Assembly: GCA_015657535.1 (NCBI GenBank)
Contig: JADHZB010000608.1
Span: 1-64,000 of the forward strand
Reading direction: 5' to 3'
DNA length: 64,000 bases
Source: Nephromyces sp. MM_2019
Taxonomy: Eukaryota > Apicomplexa > Aconoidasida > Nephromycida
In this document: positions 1 to 10,007 of the stretch, in pieces
Numbering within the stretch: the first letter of the stretch is position 1
Layout: the number at the start of each line of letters is the position of its first letter
The notes under the pieces: generated by a model
The model's database searches: none
The model's input: the letters and a program-made list of their open reading frames with translations, nothing else
Told to the model about the DNA's origin: nothing
Position numbers and translations under genes: made by a program

Positions 1-577
1 TATATATATATAACACGAGTTTGACACCGTGATACAAATTTTTAAATTAGAATAACTCAATGTCTAAACAAATATTATTATTCTATCTTATAATACAATT
101 TTTTATTAAAATATACCTGAAGTTTTTGTTTTTGACATATTATATGCTTTTTCCTATGCTGAGTAAACCAATAACAAAATTGGTATAATTTTTTAACCTT
201 ACTTCTAGCCTATCTTCATAAAGCTATTTTAGATTTATTGGGTAAGGCTATATATCTAATGATCATGACATACTAAAATTTTAAAGGACTAATTATCGAT
301 TTTCAGTTAGATCCTAAAATTAATTGATAAAAACAAGAAGGAGGATATAAAATGACAGTCAAACCAATGAAATTTTTTACCTTTAAATTAATTTGTAAAT
401 TAATTTTGAGAACTTCATGTATGACATTTAATCAAAATCTCAACAATGAAACAGCAAAATAAACATAGTAATACCGATTGAACCCTTTTAATTTTATCCG
501 TACTTATACAATATTTGTTAAACTCATGTTGTAAGAAAATGTAAACAACTCAACACTATGAAACTAATAATACATTA
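1..577. other. Window edge, no gene recognised
   Basis: AT-rich sequence opening with a short TA repeat. I see no reading frame with coding character or family resemblance on either strand. Confidence 0.5.
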
Positions 578-721
578 TTAGCTAAGTTCTAAATTAATGA
601 GATTCCAAGCTGCTACACAAGCTGAAAAATTGTTAAATTTATTTCCGTTTAGAGCTAAACATGATTCGATTGATTCACTTGGCAGCTTGTATGAAACCAA
701 TCTTTGTTGCAAGTTAACCAT
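578..721 (-). CDS. Possible 47-residue microprotein with a Cys pair
   Basis: Minus-strand ATG at 721 and TAA at 578-580 enclose 47 codons of higher-than-background GC. The middle reads ESCLALNGNKFN and then ACVAAW, two cysteines 14 residues apart, each in a short potential helix. That is loosely like half of a CHCH-type mitochondrial protein, but only two cysteines are present, not four. A plausible 3' splice acceptor (TTATTTAG) lies just upstream of the ATG, so this may instead be the last exon of a longer gene. It sits downstream of the PrsW gene on the same strand. The call rests on composition and codon-like structure only. Confidence 0.3.
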   Translation of the reverse strand: MVNLQQRLVSYKLPSESIESCLALNGNKFNNFSACVAAWNLINLELS

Positions 722-1218
722 TCAAATCTAAATAAGAAAAGACATCTATGAATAATTTTAAACTCATGAACTGTTAAGTATAATTTTATTCAAAAAGTTC
801 TGAAAACTAAAACATTTGATATTTAGCTTGTGCATCTTAGAAAAAGGAGATCCTGGAACTACTCAGTGCTTGTATGAACATATTTAGATTATGAGAAGAA
901 AGAGTAATTCACTTAAAGAATACGTCAGAACAAAATTCAAATAAGAAATTAACAAAATATTTCAGAGTTGTCCCAGAATATAAATAAATAGAACAAATTT
1001 TTGAATAATATTTTTTCAATGAAGATTTGTTCAAAGTGTCGCTACACCAATTTTAAGTTAATAATAATTTTACACACTTGATATTTAAAGTTTATATTGT
1101 ATAAGAGAAATTGTTATTTAAGTTTGAAATTTTGTTAAAGCACTAATGCAAAATTATTACTCGTTAAATTTCCAATCTTATAAATCTTTTAACTATACAA
1201 TTAATGTTGCAATTGATT
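722..1218. other. Intergenic, about 500 bp
   Basis: AT-rich spacer. A stretch at about 845-965 (plus) has somewhat richer codon-like composition (a frame reading KGDPGTTQCLYEHI then stop), but no gene could be assembled from it. Confidence 0.35.
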
Positions 1219-4200
1219 TTATAATCTTATTTCTAGTGAAGATGTACAAACGGGGCAATGGTAGAAATATATTAATTTGTTGAAAATTAATAAAAATGTA
1301 TCACAAACAGGACAATGAACACTCCTTGGTTCTATACTTTTCATGAGATCCTGATATATTGTTCTACTCATTTCAATGGCTGTGTATTTTCGCTTGGCCT
1401 CAGATTTATAGGTTTCTGTGTTGTTGCCTATGTGATTTTGTTCGGGTAGGGATTCATTGAAACTTAAAGGGATGTTATCTGAAGTTTTATAAGTATAAGT
1501 TAGTTTATAGAGTTGAACAAACTATGTTTTTAGATTTAATTTTTCACTTTATTTGAAATTATTTATTGGGGTACCTTGTGGACAAAGAACTAGTTTACTA
1601 ATCTGTGCTTAATAAAAACTATTTCTTAATTTTGTTTAATTTTCATAAGCTAAGGTAATAGGATTTCTGTGTGTTATATGAATCTAGCTTACTAGAGAAT
1701 TCAACAAAAAAACTAACTGATTCAAAAAAATTTGCCATGTTTTGATTTCAATACCTGAAAGCATTATCTCATGATTGTGAGAATCACTTTTGTGTCCATT
1801 CGGAGTTGAAGGATTTGGTAGGCTATCAGTTTGAGGATGAGTATTGTGTGAAAACATTTCTTCGTCGTCAGTACCATACGAGTCTATTGTATTATTTTGA
1901 CAGCTTCTTATATATTTTTTAAATAAAGTTGCCTTAATGCTTAAGAATCCTTGCCTTGTTATAGTATCTATACTTTGGCATTCCAGATATTTATTTGGCT
2001 TATGGACATCCACGTGTGGTATGTTAATAGAGTTAACAACTATAGTACTGAAAAGAAAGAAACACAAGTTGTAGGATTTCTCTATAATCATCTAACAAAC
2101 TAGTCTACAAATTATGCGTTTTGATTTTTAAGTACTTACTTTACCTTACCAAATATAAATAAAAGCACAGAAATTGATCAAAGCAGCTAGGCCTAATCCA
2201 ACAGGTATTAAGCCAGTAATTTCTCCTTGAAAACAAGAATCAAAGCAATTAATTTTTCAATTTTGATTACATATCAAGCATTCAATAAAATTCTATTGAT
2301 TAATGACTTGAGCACTTTGAAATGGTAAAGCAGAAATCACAAAATCAATTAACACTGAAAATAGCTAAAACTATTTTTATTGATTCTGATGGGACCAAGT
2401 GAAGGATAACACAGATCACTCATGAATGCTGATGTAGTTTCTATTAAAACTATCTCTTACTCTAAACTTTATAATTGTATTAGTATATAGCTAAGGCAAA
2501 AATTCACTTAGTTTTTACAGCATTAAAATCAATTACCAATGTAGAGCATAAAGTTATAGAGTCCATGTATAAGTATTGGCTGTGGCATAACACTGATATA
2601 TGTGTGCCCTCTCCAACACTCATCAGTAAGCCTAGTCTCAAATTTTTTGCGCCCCATTAATAAACCTATAATTGTAGAAGTTATGCAATGGCCTGGGAAA
2701 GACAAAGTTACTTTCAAGGCTGCTGAGATAATAAAATCCTGTCTATATTGAGAGTCACCCAAGAGTTCTCGATAATGTTGATCAAATGCAAAGCTTATTG
2801 CTAAAGCTAGTAGTTCAATTAAAGCAAAGGATAAACCAGAAACAAATGAGTAGACTAAAATTGAAGCAATGTCTGCTATATTCTTTTGCTTTATTAAAGA
2901 CCTGCATGACGAATCACAACAGATGTTAATATTTAATCTCTATTAAATCTATAATGTACCCAAAATAAATTCGACTCAGGCAATCTATCTTAATAGATCC
3001 ATTCTTATACTTTCATAAGCATAGAATTCCCTAATTATCTTAAAGGTTAGGAATAATTGTAGCTGTTTATTAATGAAAACTAACAATGTAACTGAATTAA
3101 TACTAAATATTTATAAAATTAGAAATGTGTTAATTAGGACTTTTAATGAAGTTAAAACATTTTAAAAACTCCTAAATAATAAATAAAACTAATGAAGAAT
3201 TATGCCACGCTTTTTGACTATAAATTCTGTCCCTTAATTGTTAAACAATTGCGGAGACTCAGTTTCATAGCTACTATTAAGCTCTTAAATATTCATAGAA
3301 TTTCCGATTGTCAGAGAATTGTCAAAAGGTAGCTTAAATTTTAAGCTAGTTCTAAAATCTCCCACCTTACAATTAGATACTTGTAGCTTTCTTCGAGCAG
3401 GGCTCCTATAATGAATGCACTCCATATGGAATATAGCATGTAGGACTGAGCTGTTATTGGTGGATCTAGAATGCTTAGCAGCGACTCTAGATAATGGAGA
3501 AGGTATTTTATGGCCATGAGTGGTATAAACCAAAAAAGCGCCTCACCAAGAGTAACTAACAATTGTGATCGTAGTATGCTTCTTTGAAATTTCTAGATAA
3601 ATTAAGTGAAACAAATAAAAAATGATTGTATTAATCCTAATCCAGTTCATGGAATGCTACAGCACATTTTTACACAAGTAAATTACAAAGGGAGCAGAAT
3701 GATCAAATGCATATATATTTATAAATTTGGATGGTGTAATGAAGCCAAACCTCGAGATGGGAATAGTGTGAATTTTGAACAGTTTTTTATTAACTTCACA
3801 AGGTAATTTGCTATCACTACTATATATAATACTACATAGGCTAGTGATGAAACAAATGTTTTCCAAAACTAATTTGGTGTTTTACCCATAAAAAATATGC
3901 CATAATTACACAGGAAGGGAATATTCCGATTAAAATGAAGCTTCCAATCAGTCCCAACAGGTCTAAGAGGAATACAGCTAGTAAAATAGCTAATAAGTAA
4001 CAGAGTGTTACAATAAGGAACTCGAAGAGGAACAGCCCTAAGCGAGTTAACCTAGCTCCATATCTGTTTTGGTAATACTCTGATGAATATAGAACTTTAA
4101 TCCTGAGAAAATGTAAAAAATTACCAAGGTCCGAGTTAAACACAAGTAATGAACCCAAACAAGGCACTGTTTATTTAGATTTATTTAAGTCTTAATTGTT

Positions 4201-4309
4201 TTTATCAAATGAAGCATAGCTTCAAGAAAGTCCATAATGTGTAAACAATGATTTTGAAATTAAGTTGAAAAATTGTACACAAATTGCTTAAATTTCTTAT
4301 ATCAGTCAT
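1219..4309 (-). CDS. PrsW-family intramembrane protease with C-terminal double CPVC knuckle
   Basis: Exons on the minus strand: 4309-4279 (tentative first exon), 4166-3886, 3592-3366, 2901-2537, 2225-2150, 2047-1755, 1478-1219. All junction phases agree, giving about 510 residues. A polytopic membrane core carries the PrsW family motifs in order: EESYK at about 170 (the EExxK motif), SGLSFALIE near 200, FPGHCITST with a His near 251, and ILIHGLYNF with a His near 292. In PrsW and CPBP-type proteases these Glu and His residues form the proposed intramembrane active site. After the last helices comes a hydrophilic tail of about 180 residues. It ends in two CPVC motifs (about 480-483 and 499-502), as in a four-Cys zinc site. 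Substrate and compartment are unknown; the product lies in some cellular membrane. The family call is firm, the first exon is not. Confidence 0.85.
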
Positions 4310-4350
4310 TTTAATTGTCTCTAAAACCATATACTATTACAAATAATTGA

Positions 4351-5607
4351 TCACTTGGAGTTATAGGGACCACGAAGCTCTTCCTCACTATCATCTCTAG
4401 TGTTATGTGCATCTTCAGCTGGTTCTAAATTGAAAGATTGAAATGTAGTTCAGTTTATTTGTCAAACTTACTAGTTGTTCAATATGAGACACTCCGTGAA
4501 ACTATGTGTTGTGTAAATTTGTATTGATTTCATTGAGTTTTTTCATATGCAAGAGGCACAAGCCTTATCAATTTATGTTGTTTTTGGTAGTAAGTTGCCA
4601 AATTATTCGAAAAGATTAATCTGCAAGGGCTCTACAAACATAAGTAAATGCAGAAATTTACCTTCAAATTTAGGTGCTTTAATTTGTTCTAACTCGCTAT
4701 TGGTAGGTTCAAACATACTGTCAGAGGTATCACCTCCCACTCCTATCTCATAATGGTATTCTAAATCGTATCGTCCTTCCATATTTGCCTGAAAATAGAC
4801 TACTACCTACTTATGTCTGTGAAAAACACAATTTGATAAGGCTTTGCCAATATCTCAACTGGGTTTATAGATTTTTATTCATTTTAACTATGTTAAAAAT
4901 AAAAGTATAGAGGAAAAATACTCTTAGTACTAAATTGAATATGTAATTGTTTATATTATACAAGCTTTTTTTATTAATGTTTTGCTTATTTATCCAAATT
5001 CACCTAACAAGTCCTTTTAATGGCTCAATGCTAAAGGCTGGAATTTGGTAATCCTTCTAAAATTGATAATATTTTACTTGATGTAATAAACTTTCTATTC
5101 CTTTTAAAAATTGTATAAGTAATATTTACATTTATTTCTAAAGTTTAGATACAATCAATGCATATTTTATGTATTATCAATACAAACTACAATCAATAGT
5201 TTCACAATCAGTATTAACTAGATCCAATCTCAAAAGTAGGCTAAGCCATTATAAGTTTTATATGCTATTATAACTAAATTTATGCAAGTTTTCTATGCAA
5301 TGACTTAGTTAGAATAAGAGACAGTTTATTACTTGAAACTCAAATATTACTTTAAAAGCAGTAAATTCAACATACCCTTTTTTCCTTCAAACTTTAAGGG
5401 TTTACAATCAACAGTCAGTATGCCAATTTAACTCGATTGAATCATATTTTCAAAGATCTTTCAAATTCAAGCCTAGAATATTACTCTAAACAAATATTTT
5501 AAAGGAATTTGCTCCACTCTGAAACTACTACCCAGTTGCTCACTTAAGTCTATATCATAAACTTGCACATAATTGTAGTTTCTAACAACAGTCTGGATTT
5601 TAGGCAT
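4351..5607 (-). CDS. Small acidic protein of unknown function, four exons
   Basis: Exons 5607-5485, 5056-5009, 4788-4662 and 4424-4351 join in frame to 123 codons plus stop (TGA at 4351-4353). The boundaries are AGA|GTAATA, CTT|GTTAGG and GAAG|GTAAAT, with acceptors ending in TTTTAG, TTTCAG and TTTAG. The product begins MPKIQTVVRNYN, has a middle part rich in Tyr and Glu (GRYDLEYHYE), and ends in an acidic, probably disordered tail (SEEELRGPYNSK). No membrane segment is visible. A possible acceptor ahead of the first ATG (TTTAG at 5618-5620) leaves room for a further upstream exon. I do not recognise the family. The stop lies only about 40 bp before the proposed start of the PrsW gene on the same strand. 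Confidence 0.6.
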
Positions 5608-6393
5608 CAGAACTTGACTAAATAATATCACTGATCACTTAGGACGAAAATGGTTGGTTCACAATTGTACTAAAAGTGTGAATTACATATAAAGATTTTC
5701 AGCTAGCAGAACCAATTTTAACTTCAAAAACTTATCAACACTTATTTTAGGTCAGAAATCACAAGCTCTTAAAGGCTGGTCCAATTTCTTTGCAAGGTAT
5801 GGAACCTTATTCCTTGCTTAAAATGATTGCTACTATTATGCAGAGCAAGGCTATAAGGTATTTAAATTTCTAGCTACAAAAATTAATTAAGATTCTGTTT
5901 TGAAATTGCATAGATTATTCACTCACATTGCAATTAAAAGATATGAATCATGTGCTGCTAGCCTGTATTAAGCTTATGAATGTATATTTTCGATTAATGA
6001 TTGGTAATCTGTCGCGTGTGGGTTTGTTCTTAATTTCGGTTTTAAAAGATATGTATTTTTTCAATATATTAATATTTTTAAAGCAATAAGGTTCGAAACA
6101 GTTCGTTAAATCATATGCTACCAAAAAATTTTAATTAAATAGCTTTCGTAAAGTTTAGGCACATGTTGTGAATGTGACCGAATTAGGTAAGTATATAAAA
6201 ATAAATGCCACAAAAAAACCCGAGTTGTATGAATTGCTTATTTACGATTTATAAATCAAAGCTACATTAATTCATGTTACAAGTAAATATAATTATTATT
6301 AAAAATTCTGAGTTGGGTTGCATAAATCGAATTCTAAGATTCTCCACAGCTTATAGTTTAGGGAGCTTAACGAAATGATACTAACTTATCTTC
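5608..6393. other. Intergenic, with one exon-like segment on the plus strand
   Basis: Mostly AT-rich spacer. At 5751-5821 on the plus strand a good acceptor (TTATTTTAG) opens a 23-codon frame ending KGWSNFFARYGTLFLA then TAA. It looks like the end of a small membrane or mitochondrial protein, but no upstream exon could be attached without crossing the minus-strand gene. A minus-strand reading of the same DNA also looks codon-like, so I do not call a gene. Confidence 0.3.
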
Positions 6394-8107
6394 CTAATAC
6401 TCTTGCTTGGCGAAAGAGTAAACAAATTCAGTATTAATTTCGATCTTGTACCATATTAGTTTTTCACCAAGTTGATTTTTTAATTGAGTTATTTCTTTGT
6501 CATTGGTCGTCAGAATATGTCTATCTAAGTCAACAATTTGATCATAATCATTCAAAACTCTTATTTTACCTTCTTTGAAGGCTTGAGTTGCTTCTGCTAA
6601 ACCTGACAGTATATATAGGAGATATTTTTTAAATTAACTTAAGGTGTCTAGAATAGATCCCAAGCATGAACTCGGGGAAATATCGTGCATGTTAAGCAAA
6701 ATATTAAGTAGAAAATAAATAGAAATTCATGAAATATAATTCTATACAAGTGCATGTATAGATTTGTGACTTTTTTAAGATTAATGCTAAGATTAAGAAA
6801 AATAAGTTAACGTGATACCTTTACCTTCATTAAAGTCTGAAGTTTTAAGCTTGTGGTCATAAATTTTTTTATTTGTAACTGCATCCTCTCTAGTCATTTT
6901 TTCTGGTATGCTTGTGTGGAGGTCAATAGGTATCTTATCCAATTCTTTAAATGAAGATGCACCAGTTAACCTCTCTGAAAAGTGAGTGCGATTTATAGTT
7001 ATGTAATTCAGCTGACATCTGTGTTGAAAATCATTATCTTCCCAGCCCCAACCCCAATAGCAATTAGAGAAACCTAGAACAAAAAAATAAATAAAAAAAT
7101 TCATGGATATCGAAAAATAATTCATTTTTATAACCAACTTGTGGGACAAACTTGAAAAATTCAAATTTTATAGAAAAATTACATAAAAGACCAAGCATTC
7201 AAAATATTCAAATTTAGCTTACCACCAGATCTTACATAATCATCTAAGCGAATTGAAAAAACCCCACCAATAGACCAAAGGTGTCCATAAAGGTGCATAA
7301 TTTCTCCAGACATTGGGCAAAAGTAATAGCCTAAATTTTTGTAAAGTATAAATGATCTGTGCATTAGCAATTTATCCATAATTTCATCTCATATAAATTG
7401 GTTTTGAAGTTTATCATTACTGTTAATAATTGCATAATAAACCATAACTATAGTAACAAAATAAAATTATTTTTGTTTCAGTTCTTACATGGTTGGCTTG
7501 CACAATAATCGAAGTCAAAGTGTCGACCTCTTGGAATTACATCAACATCATGAAAACAGATATAGGGAGTTAATTTTTGATGTTTTTCAGCTTCATATTT
7601 TTCATGGACTTGTGATATTAGAACAGTAGCAATGTTGAATAAGATACCTGCACAATTAAATACATATCATCACTGTGCTACAAATTTGGATCAGACTCAA
7701 GCTATAAACTTATTAGCCTAACCACCCCACTCACCTTTGTTAAATGGCTTACTATCTGATTGCTCAACTAGCACAAAAGTATAGCCAAAAGATTCAACCC
7801 CATCAAAGATGACTTGAAAGTAAGATTCTAATTGAGGTAACATATTAAGCAACTGTTCTTTTCTGTTTCTAAAAGGAATTACCACATAGAGGTATGAATT
7901 GCTAGAGTGTAAGAGGCTTCCTTGGTATGGTCTCTGGTTTTGTGAATATTTAATTTGATGTTGCACCTCTTTCAATGGCTTACCTAAAGCCGTTTCAAGC
8001 ATTTTATTTACTTCATCCTCATCATGGAGGTGAAAATTGGGAGAAGCTAATGCCGGTAGTAAATTATTCATTGTTTTGCCCTTATTTAACCCTTTTAATA
8101 ATGGCAT
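6394..8107 (-). CDS. GT7-family beta-1,4-galactosyltransferase-like enzyme
   Basis: Five exons (8107-7735, 7647-7489, 7330-7223, 7073-6825, 6602-6394) total 1098 nt and encode 365 residues. The family marks of GT7 galactosyltransferases are in order. VVIPFRNRKEQ (about 75-85) is the start of the nucleotide-sugar fold. A VEQ...FNKG segment follows near 110-125. HDVDVIP (157-162) carries the Asp-rich metal-binding motif. IGGVFSI is present, and YWGWGWEDND (218-227) corresponds to the WGWGGEDDD catalytic signature. Such enzymes transfer Gal, GalNAc or GlcNAc from UDP-sugar to a glycan in the Golgi. Usually they are type II membrane proteins, but no N-terminal anchor is visible here, so an upstream exon may be missing. 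A tail of about 70 residues after the last exon junction (from EGLAEATQ) has no match I know. The donor specificity cannot be read from sequence. Confidence 0.9.
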
Positions 8108-8954
8108 ATAGGATTTTAGCCTCAAATTCTAATCATCCAAATCGATATATAAGTATTCATACTTGATTTGTATTGTGGCAGATCTTAATTTTGCTTAGAA
8201 TATTAGGTTGTGTGCAAAAATTTATTGCACTGAGTACTCTTCTTTCATTTCATGGATTTTATGCCGTCAAAATCTTAATGACAAATAAGTAGTAGGTATA
8301 ATTAAAAGGGAGCTATAAAAGATAGGACAAAGATACTGATTTCATTATAAAATTTTGTTTGACTTTAAAATCTATGGACAGAGAAAATCTATTTAACAAA
8401 TTGCTTATATGACTAGCATTCTTGCGCTAGGCAAAACCTAATTAGCCTAGTTTATATTAAATCCAAATTATATCGTTAAAGACTCGAATATTTTTAGCTC
8501 AAAAAGACCTTTATAAGGCGAATAGAATGTGATGAAACATTTTAAAGTGTACTTTCCGTGCCTTGTGAAATGTAGGAATAATTAACAACAGTTTACTTTC
8601 ACTTCATTGATAGGACAATAAATTCGTCGTTTTTTGGGTGCAGAAATAAAGGTAATATTCTAAACTAAAGTTGTTAGATTTAAATTTCGGTGCTTTTGTT
8701 AAACATTGCTACTAAATTACAAAAACATAACACGCTAGAATAATTAATGTATAGTTATCTAGAATTTAGATAATTTTAAATTAAAAGCAATTATCAGCAA
8801 ATTCAGCTCACTACTTAGTGTTAAAAGGCTTATTATGTAGCAGTACTTAAACTAAGGGTGGACAGTCTGGTTTGTTTGTTTTTGAATTGTTTTTATTCTG
8901 CAACAAGTTAACAGCATCCCAGAGGTAGTCTCGTATGCGTTAATTTACTTTTCG
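8108..8954. other. Intergenic, about 850 bp
   Basis: AT-rich spacer upstream of the galactosyltransferase-like gene. I looked on the minus strand for an exon encoding a signal-anchor helix and saw none. Confidence 0.45.
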
Positions 8955-10007
8955 CTAAACTTTATTTATGCACTCCTTATTTCTCTTTCTTATAAAATAT
9001 ATGTTGTTGTATGCACACTCTATAGCAATTAATAAGATGAGTAAATTAAATGTATATGATATAAAAAACATGCCTATTAAAAATGTTATACTCCCATCTG
9101 CATGCTTATCTATAATTCCCATTTCTTGGATCTCTAACAAAAATTTAGTTATAAAACCCAAGTATTTACTGGCAATGTTTTGTCTTGATTCCTGAAACCA
9201 TTGTATGTATCCCTTGCTGTTTCTAGTAAATAATTATAAAAGCAAATTAATTACTTATCAATTACTTGAATTTGAGCTGATTCTAAAAATTTGTAAAACG
9301 AGCTCAATTGAAAACTTCATATCCATTCACAAGAAAAAATCTAATAATCTGAATTAAAAAAATAAAGAGTTTTATCATTTTTAATTTTCTTGGGGATCCA
9401 AGTAGTTAAGATTGGATTCCTGAATTATCTTTTATACATACCTTCTAATCTTAGGGAGTTTTATCTTTTGTACTATTTCATAACAAGTGACATAAATGCA
9501 ATATATTATCATATTCAAGTGGAACTGGCCCTAGCTGCTTGCTACTGAATCTGCTAAGACCATATTTGGTGGTACAATTACCCCTACCTAGTTTCATTTC
9601 AAGCTGTATGTTAAAAGAAATTCACTTGCCACATCTCGGCTTGTTTATGTTAAGATCAATTTATTTGTTATATAAATTTTTACACTTGGCTAAAACTTAA
9701 TTATAATTGAATAAAAACCTAAACAATCGATTGAAATTCAACCTCACATTACAGTTTTCAGCTAAGTAAAAACACCCTTGCGCTTATTACAACTAAAATT
9801 ATGATAATCCCAGGCTAATGCAATGACATCTTTACATACTGAAAGCTCAACAGTGTCGCTAAATGGATTTAAATCGAAAGCGATCGAAGCAGCAACATCA
9901 TAACAGATCTCACATAAAATGTGCAAGTTTCCTATACGCAGATAATGTCTCTTCATTTTACGATAGCTAGCTCTTTTATCCGAAGATGCATATAAATTAT
10001 CCTTCAC
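8955..10007 (-). CDS. Tentative two-helix membrane protein, three exons
   Basis: Exons 10007-9840, 9524-9442 and 9222-8955 join in phase (TCA|GTATGT, AGAAG|GTATGT; acceptors GGCCAG and TTTACTAG) to 172 codons plus stop. The second exon contains a hydrophobic run (NMIIYCIYVTCY). The last contains a clear membrane helix (ITFLIGMFFISYTFNLLILL) followed by a basic end (FIRKRNKE). The family is not recognised. A problem: the first 22 nt overlap, head to head, the start of the 1104-residue ORF on the other strand. A start at the internal Met at 9956 would remove the overlap. The last exon is the best supported; the joining is inference. Confidence 0.4.

Noticed and set aside
3657..3866. 69-codon minus-strand frame between two PrsW exons, and the antisense plus frame at 3606-3806
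   Set aside because: The TGG|GTAAAA donor and TTATCTAG acceptor join the flanking exons in phase 0, so this is intron.
4112..4133. A 22-nt segment bounded by GT and AG inside the second PrsW exon
   Set aside because: Removing it would break the reading frame, which is continuous without splicing; 22 nt is also too short for the introns seen here.
6394..8107. Host (animal) contamination as the source of the GT7 enzyme
   Set aside because: The AT content, short introns and intron boundary style match the neighbouring genes, so it appears native; only a tree could settle transfer history.
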